A DNA stretch of 64,000 nt, taken from contig BSBM01000068.1 in the NCBI GenBank assembly GCA_027924585.1, positions 10,564,001-10,628,000 of the forward strand. The letters are read 5' to 3'. Within the stretch, counting starts at the first letter, position 1; every line of letters starts with the position of its first letter. Source of the DNA: Larix kaempferi (taxonomy: Eukaryota > Streptophyta > Pinopsida > Pinales > Pinaceae). The position numbers and the translations under genes are program-made. Under the pieces are notes generated by a model. That model was not told where the DNA came from, did not search any database, and saw only the letters and a list, made by a program, of their open reading frames with translations. Of the stretch, positions 56,982 to 64,000 are shown one piece after another.

Positions 56982-57589
56982 TGTTGATGTATATGTAACT
57001 TCAGAATGTATTTCATCTATGTATTTTATATATATTTATTGTACCCTTATTAGAGATGTGTTATTCCTCTATAAGGAAGTGTCGTCATGTGGATTGAAAA
57101 GTGTCGCAAGTGTGTGTACTTGCCGATGGGTTATTAGACCACCATGTGTGGGGTCGGCCCTGGAATATATATATATTATATTGTGGATGTACCTATCTAG
57201 ACAAGTCGGCCCGATAAGGTCACTGGGCAAACAGGTTAGTATAAATAGAGATTAGGAGATCTCTATTTATATCATTCGGAAAGTTATATCTCTCTCACTC
57301 AGAAAGTGGTGCACTAGTGAGGAGGAGGATCATCTTCTCTAGGAGACTATCTCAAGTGTATTTTGGTTGTACTTTGGTTGAGCCATTGCTCTCTCTATCT
57401 CTGAGGAAGTTGTGGGGTTTTTCACCTTAGGGTTTTCCCCACGGAAACTCTGTGTCTCTTGTCTCTCATGCTTTTGATTCTTGTGATGTTTGTAATGCTT
57501 ATTGTGATTGTTATGCATTGATATACTGTATATGTTATTCTCTCAGTGAATATCCTAGAGTATTGTGAATTAATGCTCAAAATTTAACA
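56982..57589 (+). repeat. 5' LTR of the copia element
   Basis: Starts TGTTGATGTATATGTAAC and ends AAAATTTAACA, immediately before the primer-binding site; 608 bp. It contains a perfect hairpin over the TATA-like ATAAATAGAGAT (57241-57270). Confidence 0.9.
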
Positions 57590-57602
57590 TGGTATCAGAG
57601 CT
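57590..57602 (+). promoter_or_regulatory. Primer-binding site (initiator tRNA-Met type)
   Basis: TGGTATCAGAGCT directly follows the LTR end, as in most plant copia elements. Confidence 0.9.
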
Positions 57603-58163
57603 AACCTGAGAAGAAGACATTTTGCAATGACGAAAACTTGAGTTTCTTGTTTATTGGGTTTCTCTCTATAGATTTTGGAAAAACAGTATAGTATATTGAC
57701 TCTACTCATCAAGGAGAATCTATCTGTCCAATCATAATTCAATTCTGAGAATTTTCAGATTTGGCCCTAAACATTAGGGTTTCCACAAAAATAGGAATGT
57801 TTGAAATCTGAAGACATAGCTGGAAGCTCCTTGCAAAAATCGAATCTCAAAGCTTTGGATCGAGATTTGTGGCTGGGTAGATCTCCGGGAAACTCAAACC
57901 CTAATTTAGGGCTCTCCCTAGTGAACCCAGGAGGACAAAACAGAAAATCTGAAGGGTAAAGCTTTGCTGATCTCAAATTCTGAATACACCAGGCTAATCA
58001 GCTCATCAAGGCGCATCTTTCTATCCTTTCAGAAAATTGAAATTCACATTTTGAATTTTTAGGGTTTTTCCGACAAACCCTAATCTGGGACCAGATCCAG
58101 TTTTTAGCATTTCAAGTGGTAAGACCTAAATCTTTTCTATTTCCATTCGAAGTACTCTTTAAG

Positions 58164-59123
58164 ATGTCTCACCACACCAAGCTTGAGGATAAGCTTGAAG
58201 GAGCTGATAACTTCCGATCTTGGAAGTATAGGATTGGGTTAATCCTGAAAGAGAATGAGTTGGACTCATATGTAAAAGAAGACATCCCTATCCCAGAGGA
58301 TGAAGAGGCTAAGGTATTGCATAAGAAAAACTTGGTCAAGGAAAAGAGAATCATTGTTGATTCTATCAAAGACCATCTCATACCCCATGTGTCTTCTCTA
58401 AAGACACCCAAGGAGATGTTTGACTCTTTGACCAAGCTATTTGAAGGGAAGAACATAAATCGGAAGATGACCCTGCGGAACCAATTGAAAGGAGTAAAGT
58501 TTCAGAATGGAGAAACCATTCAATCTTATTTTCCAAGGGTCTCCCAGAGCAAGGAACAACTAGAAGCAGTGGATGAAATGGTGAAGAATGGTGAAGTGGT
58601 GATGACCACTCTAAATGGCCTACCCAGGTCATGGGATTCCTTTATTCAAGGAATTTGTGCAAGGAAGAAGTTGATCTCCTTCAACAGATTGCGGGAAGAA
58701 TGCTCTCATGAAGAAGCTAGGCTTGTGGCCCGAGAAGAAAAGATGGGAAATGAAGATCAAGCTCTCATAGCACATGCTAGGAAAGGCAAGTCCAAGAAGG
58801 AATCATCTCATAACAGGAGATTCTCACACCACCATTATCATAAAGATAAGAAAGATCTCAGATGCTTCAATTGTAATGAGAAGGGACACTTTGCTTCAGA
58901 ATGTCCCAAGAACAAAAGGGACAACCACAACAACAACAACTCCAGCAAGAAGAAGAAGGGTAAAAAAAGAAAGTACCATGCTCATGCTACCAAAGATGAT
59001 GAACCTCCAAAGAAGAAGGCTAGGGCAGAAAGTGATGATAGTAATGATGACTCATCAAGTGAAGAAGAGTATGTTCTACTATCTGCTCTCATAGGTACTA
59101 TCTCCCATGGTTGTAATGATTAG
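58164..59123 (+). CDS. Copia Gag
   Basis: The frame is open from 58116, but ATG 58164 (MSHHTKLEDKLEGADNF) is the start expected for copia Gag, giving 319 residues. The N-terminal part is the UBN2/Gag-polypeptide type (NFRSWKYRIGLILKENEL, LRNQLKGVKFQNGETIQSY, LNGLPRSWDSFIQGI). A CCHC knuckle CFNCNEKGHFASEC at about 233-247 is followed by a K/N-rich, then acidic tail. It packages element RNA in virus-like particles. A TAG at 59121-59123 ends it exactly before the protease motif. In relatives gag and pol are one frame with a tryptophan there, so the stop is probably a mutation, though it leaves Gag intact. Confidence 0.85.
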   Translation: MSHHTKLEDKLEGADNFRSWKYRIGLILKENELDSYVKEDIPIPEDEEAKVLHKKNLVKEKRIIVDSIKDHLIPHVSSLKTPKEMFDSLTKLFEGKNINRKMTLRNQLKGVKFQNGETIQSYFPRVSQSKEQLEAVDEMVKNGEVVMTTLNGLPRSWDSFIQGICARKKLISFNRLREECSHEEARLVAREEKMGNEDQALIAHARKGKSKKESSHNRRFSHHHYHKDKKDLRCFNCNEKGHFASECPKNKRDNHNNNNSSKKKKGKKRKYHAHATKDDEPPKKKARAESDDSNDDSSSEEEYVLLSALIGTISHGCND

Positions 59124-60480
59124 TTGATTGATAGTGGGGCTTCCAAACACATGACTGGGTTTAAGGAATCTTTTGTGAATCTATTTGAACATGAATCACC
59201 ACATAAGGTGAAACTTGGGGATGATTATCAATACCCAATCAAAGGAAGTGGTGAAGCCTCCTACAACCTAGATTCTGGAAAATCTTTGAAGATGAAAGAA
59301 GTCCTTTATGTACCTGGGCTCAAGAAGAACTTACTCTCCATCTTTGCATTGGATGCAAAAGGTATGAGGGTTTCATTTTTGGATGGCCGAGTCCTAATGT
59401 GGCCAAAGGGAAAGACCATAGATGATGCAGTTCTGATTGGAGAGCAAGAGGAAGGTTTGTATAAATTAAAAGGAAAACCTGAACATGCCATGGTGCATGA
59501 ATCCATGGAGCCAAGTGAACTTTGGCATAGAAGACTTGCTCATATGCACTATAGGGCACTTCCAATTGCAAGCAAGGCTGTAGAGGGCCTTCCTGAAATC
59601 AAGACCAAATATGAAGGTGTTTGCAAAGGACGTGCAAAAGGTAAGAATATTAAGAAGACTTTCCCAAGCAGTGAAAGCAAGGCAAAGGATATACTGGAAA
59701 TCATCCACTCAGATGTATGTGGTCCTATGTCATCCAGTTCTCTAAGTGGGTATGTTTACTATGTCTCATTTATTGATGACTTCTCCAGGAAGACTTGGGT
59801 CTACTTCTTGAAGAACAAACATGAGGTACTTGATAAGTTCAAGGAATTCAAAACCTTGATGGAGAATCAAATTGACAAGAAGATCAAAACATTTAGATCC
59901 GACAATGGTGAAGAATTCACCTCAGGTGACTTCAAGAAGCTTTGTAGTGATTCAGGGATTAAGAGGGAGTTGACTGCTCCTTATAGTCCTCAATAGAATG
60001 GAGTTGCAGAAAGGAAGAACAGAACAATCATGGAAGTAGCAAGGGCAATGCTGCATGACCAGGATCTACCTATGCATCTATGGGAAGAAGCAGCTAGAAC
60101 AGCTTTATATGTGCAGAACAGAACACCCCACAAGATATTGGACATTAAGATACCAGAAGAGGTCCCTTCTAGTAAGAAACTTGAAGTCAGCCATCTCAGA
60201 ATATTTGGTTGTACAATATACACTCATGTCCCAAAGGAAAAGAGGACTAAACTAGATTCTTCAGGAAAGAAGGGTATCTTTCTGGGTTACAGTGAAAGCT
60301 CGAAGGCTTACAGATTATACTTTTCTGGGTTCAAGAAGATTGATGTCAGCAAGGATGAATATAAGTTCAAGGACAGGCAATCTAGGAAGCAAAGATCAAG
60401 AGGGAGCACACTCCAGCATCTCCTGCAAGGATGCAGATTTTCAGAGGGAGTTGACCATCTTCCTACATTCCACAATAGAA
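59124..60480 (+). pseudogene. Copia protease, integrase and connecting region
   Basis: In frame with gag after the TAG. Protease motif LIDSGASKHMTG at the start; GAG-pre-integrase LWHRRLAHMHYRALPIASKA at 59520. The second cysteine of its HHCC zinc finger is replaced by arginine (VCKGRAKGK). Integrase follows with HSDVCGPM, FIDDFSRKTWVYFLKNK, RSDNGEEFTS and, after a TAG at 59994, NGVAERKNRTIMEVARAML. The connecting region carries LRIFGCTIYTHVPKEKR and FLGYSESSKAYRLY. Two stops and the lost zinc ligand indicate an inactive polyprotein. The frame then degenerates near 60370. Confidence 0.85.
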
Positions 60481-60555
60481 AGGTGTAGAAGAAGCTACTT
60501 TAGTAGCTCTTTCCAGGAAGCAAAGACTCAGAGGGAGTCCACCCAACAAACAAAC

Positions 60556-60955
60556 AAAGATAAGTATTTCAATTATCATTTCTTGCCTATTTTTTTTTAA
60601 ATAATATTATGCTTAGGATATGTATTGTGCATATTAGAATGATTGCATTAATGAACAGGATACTACTAATATGCATGTGATGGGTAAGTGGCCTATGGCA
60701 CTGTACAACATTCCATTGCTACTTATCTAGAATGAAACCTCTTTGCTGACATGTTGGGAGTAGTGCAAACTCTTAACAATGTTCTAGTAGAGACTGGAAG
60801 GCATCTAGAAAGTTGTGGAACATGGATAAATGTTGTATTGAAGCATTGGCTAAGAGAACTGCATAACTGCATGACATATTTCTTTATGTGTAAAGAATTT
60901 GTTCTGAAAATTATGAGATATTTCTAATCATGCAATTTAACTTGTTTTGTAGGAA
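60556..60955 (+). other. Intron-like or foreign insert replacing RT
   Basis: About 400 bp of AT-rich, stop-filled DNA begins AAAGATAAGTATTTC. It ends with a branch-point-like CTAAT and a TTAACTTGTTTTGTAG acceptor-like end. The following DNA (60956-61080) reads as coding-like sequence that is not standard RT. It may be a captured host intron or exon piece. Confidence 0.35.
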
Positions 60956-61109
60956 AGATCGTATATCTTCACCTACAAAAGGAGGACTACAACATTTGTT
61001 CCAGCAACAAAGATATCTATTGAAGATATTGAAGTTCCTAGGATGTGGGATGAAGAAATGGAATGCCATGATCCGTCGATCATGAAGAAGATGTTTTGGA
61101 TGTAGTCCC

Positions 61110-62106
61110 AAGACCTGATAGGGAGTCACATGTGTGCAGATTGAAGAAAGCCTTGTATGGCTTGTAGCAAGCTCCCAGAACTTGGTGTGATACAAAGAGG
61201 AAGCTCGTTGCTGAATTCGATATGAAAGATTTGGGAATGATGCATTATTTCCTAGGTATGGAGGTGTGGCAGAGTGCAGGTGGGATCTTCCTTGGTCAAG
61301 GGAAGTACACAGTAGATATCCTAAAGAGATTCGGGATGATGGATTGCAAGGTCATGGCCACACCTATGGCATCGAATATGAAGCTTCTATGTGATGCTTC
61401 ATCTGAGCCGGTTGATCTCTCTATGTATCGTCAAATGATTGGGTCTTTGATGTACCTAACGAACATGAGACCAGATATTTGCTTTGCTGTGAACAAATTG
61501 AGTCAGTTCTTGACATATCCGAGGAGTGTTCACCTGGTTGCTGTAAAGCATGTTCTGAGTTACCTGAAGGGTACAGTGGATTATGGGCTCAAGTATGAGT
61601 CGAATCAAAAGTTTAACCTGCAGGGTTATGTTGATTCAGATTGGGGTGGTAGTGCTACAGATAGGAAGAGCACATATGGGTGCTGCTTCAGTATGGGATC
61701 AGGTGTGATCTCTTGGTTTAGCAGGAAGCAGTCCTGCGTAGCACTGAGTACAGCTGAGGTAGAGTATGTTGCATCCTGTTCAGCTAGTTGTGAGGCAGTA
61801 TGGCTATGGAAGCTACTGTCTGAGTTATTTGATCTCCCATTGGATGCTACTAGTATATTCTGCGATAACCAGAGTTGTGTGAAGCTGTCCGAGAACCCAG
61901 TGCTTCATGACAGGTCGAAACACATAGAGATCAAATATCACTATATCAGGGATATGGTGCAGAGAGGAGCTGTGAAGCTCCTGTATGTTGCGACGGACGA
62001 GCAGATTGCAGATGTGCTGACGAATCCACTAGCCAGGGTGAAGTTCGAGTACTTCAGGGAGAGGCTTGGCATTCTTCAGATTGATGACACTTCAAGGAAG
62101 AAGTGA
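61110..62106 (+). pseudogene. Copia RT C-terminal part and RNase H, core of RT deleted
   Basis: CRLKKALYGL, a stop, then QAPRTWCD is joined almost directly to KLVAEFDMKDLGMMHYFLGM. The segment with the catalytic YVDD is therefore missing. From 61222 the frame is open for 294 residues: YRQMIGSLMYLTNMRPDICF, VKHVLSYLKGTVDYGL, RNase H catalytic positions in GYVDSDWGGS, STAEVEYVASC and FCDNQSCVKLS, and the C-terminal LHDRSKHIEIKYHYIRDMVQ. It ends normally at 62106. RNase H looks preserved while RT cannot work. Confidence 0.85.
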
Positions 62107-63626
62107 TGGACACATTTGCTGAAGCCATTCCAAGCATGTTGGAAGGAGGATCCTTCACATGGCTGTGGATGTCAGCGCTGGATGATGAGCATCAGGATGA
62201 TGAGCATCAGGATGATGTTCTGGATATGATCAGTTGGATCATTTATATGTATGTACGCATCATGTTGGATGCTGGATATGATCAGTTGGATCATTTATAT
62301 GTATGTATGCATCATGTTGGATGATGGATCTGATCAGTTGGATCATTTATATGTATGTACACATCATGTTGGATGCTGGATATGATCAGTAGGATCATTT
62401 GTATGTATTTTGTATGTGCATCATGTTGGATGCTTGGACCATGTATCTGTATATGTATCAGGTGGATACATTGTATGATCTGGTGGATCGTGTATGATGA
62501 TATGTATCCTGTATTTGTATTTGTATCAGGTGGATACACTGTATGATCAGGTGGATCATGTATGATGATATGTATTAGGTAGATACTTGGTATGCATCAG
62601 GTAGATGCATTGTATGATCAGGATGATCATGGATGACGAGCTTCAGGATGTTGCTCCAGATGACATGCAGCAGGATGTTGAAGTGATGATGATCAGAATG
62701 ATCATGTGTACATCAGGATGATGTAAGGAGAGTATCAAGTTGATACTCTATGGCAGTGGAACAGGTTGTGCAGATAAGCATGTAATTTGTGCCCTGGGAG
62801 ATTTGCAGATAGTCTTTCGAGGTTTTTCCTACGGCATGTAATTTGTACCCTGGGATATCTGGCAAATGCTCTTTAGAGGTTTTGCTTGGGAGGACATATA
62901 ATTTGTGCCCTGGGAGATCTGCAGATAGTCTTTCAAGGTTTTTCCTATGGCATGTAATTTGTGCCCTGGGATATCTGGCAGATGCTCTTTCGAGGTTTTG
63001 TCCTATGGCATGTAATTTGTGCCCTGGGAGATCCAATAGGTTGAGCCGTGTGCTCATAATCAGTCCTAGGATGCTCTTTCAAGGTTTTTCCATGACCACA
63101 TGTAATTTGTGCCCTGGGAGATCCAATAGGATGAGCCTTGTGCTTGTAATCAGTCCTGGGATGCTCTTTCGAGGTTTTGTGGTGACCACATGTAATTTGT
63201 GCCCTGGGAGATCCGATAGGTTGAGCCTTGTGCTAGTAATCAGTCCTGGGATTCTCTTTCGAGGTTTTGTGGTGGGGTCACATGTAATAAGTCCTGGAGA
63301 TCTGGACAGGATGAAAAAGGCCTCAGATGCTCTTTAGGGTTCTTGCTAGTCAAGAGACTCTTTTAAGGTTTTGTGACGCACGTAATAAGTCCTGAGATTT
63401 CCATAGTATGGCCAGTGATGATGAAGACCTGCAGATGGTGGGCCCTACATCCAGTATGAAAAAGGACTGGCTCTGTATAACTTCCTATGACGAGTAGAGT
63501 AAGAGATTGGTTGAGATAGCAGTAGCAGTGACGATGATGATGGCGATGCATCGATGATGATGATCCTGAGAAGAAGACTTGTCTAGCAGATCTGTGTCGA
63601 GAAATACCTTCCTAGTTAAGAAGGAG
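62107..63626 (+). repeat. Repeat-rich 3' spacer of the copia element
   Basis: Between the pol stop and the 3' LTR are three repeat blocks. At 62221-62430 there is a 52-bp unit (TGGATATGATCAGTTGGATC at 62221, 62273, 62325, 62377). At 62450-62640 TATCAGGTGGATAC and TGTATGATCAGGTGGATCA strings recur. At 62781-63390 units start TGTAATTTGTGCCCTGGGAG at 62781, 62837, 62897, 62953, 63011, 63101 and 63191, with periods of 56-60 then 90 bp. ORFs here follow the repeats and are not called. AAGAAGGAG at 63618-63626 is the polypurine tract. Confidence 0.85.
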
Positions 63627-64000
63627 TGTTGATGTATATGTAACTTCGGAATGTATTTCATATATATTTATTGTACCCTTATTAGAGATGTGTTATTCCT
63701 CTATAAGGAAGTGTTGTCATGTGGATTGACAAGTGTTGCAAGTGTGTGTACTTGTCGATGGGTTATTAGACCACCATGTGTGGGGTCGGCCCTGGAATAT
63801 ATATATTATATTGTGGATGTACCTATCTAGACAAGTCGGCCCCATAAGGTCACTGGGAAAATAGGTTAGTATAAATCGAGATCAGGAGATCTCTATTTAT
63901 ATCATTCGGAAAGTTATATCTCTCTCACTCAGAAATTGGTGCACTAGTGAGTAGGAGGATCATCTGCTCTAGGAGACTATCTCAAGTTTATTTTGGTTGT
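63627..64000 (+). repeat. 3' LTR of the copia element, truncated by the window
   Basis: Starts TGTTGATGTATATGTAAC like the 5' LTR and aligns with it to the end of the window. It lacks a 12-bp stretch present at about 57018-57029 and has about 14 base differences. The TATA hairpin is kept, with one arm changed. Confidence 0.9.

Larger units (their letters stand above)
56982..64000 (+). mobile_element. Copia LTR retrotransposon, runs off the window
   Basis: 5' LTR 56982-57589, primer-binding site, gag, protease-integrase, a deleted RT, RNase H, a 1.5-kb repeat-rich spacer, polypurine tract and the start of the 3' LTR at 63627. The base before the 5' LTR gives a candidate 5-bp target duplication ATTGT (56977-56981), whose partner is beyond the window. 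The LTRs differ by roughly 14 substitutions in about 375 comparable bases plus a 12-bp and a 2-bp indel, by eye, so the insertion is not very recent. In-frame stops and the RT deletion make it non-autonomous now. Confidence 0.9.

Noticed and set aside
62103-63337. Several ORFs after the copia pol
   Set aside because: They follow the tandem repeats of the spacer and share no protein features.
62781-63390. CRISPR-like array
   Set aside because: Units are whole tandem repeats with related spacers inside a plant copia element; no cas genes and no unique spacers.

Overview
The window reads as nuclear DNA of a land plant, most likely a gymnosperm with a large, repeat-filled genome. That rests on an intact DUF761-type plant gene, many old and heavily decayed LTR retrotransposons (copia and gypsy types), a plant L1-like LINE with a C-terminal RNase H, a hAT transposon relic, and long AT-rich gene-free stretches. 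The species assignment is inference; nothing in the sequence names the organism. No bacterial, organellar, tRNA or rRNA gene and no CRISPR array was recognised.

Layout. 0-5 kb: AT-rich DNA with a promoter-like paralogous segment (300-1330), a duplicated broken zinc knuckle and a 69-bp tandem repeat. 5-8.6 kb: very decayed copia pol pieces on the minus strand, split by an LTR-like block. 8.8-10.7 kb: a GC-rich island with an unrecognised minus-strand ORF, preceded in its own orientation by three 345-bp tandem repeats. 11.6-12.6 kb: second paralogous segment with a scrap of the DUF761 gene. 12.6-14.5 kb: hAT transposase relic. 15.4-18.4 kb: minus-strand relic of an unusual DDE-like transposase. 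19.1-22.2 kb: small repeats, a long hairpin and a copia pol relic. 22.5-24 kb: ~333-bp tandem satellite. 24.8-27.1 kb: the DUF761 gene with its duplicated upstream region and a 51-bp minisatellite downstream. 27.3-32 kb: a gypsy RNase H scrap, then two opposed copies of a small LTR element whose only recognisable product is a coiled-coil protein. 32-37.4 kb: mostly non-coding, with a few exon-like pieces. 37.4-38.8 kb: 5'-truncated copia element with its 3' LTR. 39.1-40.2 kb: four phase-0 exons of a proline-rich protein tail. 40.5-42 kb: degenerate LTR-like repeats. 43.1-49.9 kb: a complete LINE with intact ORF1 and ORF2 and a 13-bp target duplication. 50-56 kb: gypsy-like LTR/leader/gag debris. 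56-64 kb: a gag-like relic interrupted by a copia element with paired LTRs that runs off the right edge.

Only three loci look able to make a full product: the DUF761 gene (25747-26223) and the two LINE ORFs. LINE ORF1 supplies the RNA-binding chaperone, and ORF2 the endonuclease, reverse transcriptase and RNase H for target-primed reverse transcription. Almost everything else is transposon-derived and broken by stops, frameshifts, deletions or nested insertions. The most interesting items are the intact LINE with its TGATG ORF junction, the DDE-like family with an SDGCAGQFK motif, the inverted coiled-coil LTR elements, the 345-bp repeats in front of an unknown ORF, and a hairpin covering the TATA box in the copia LTR.
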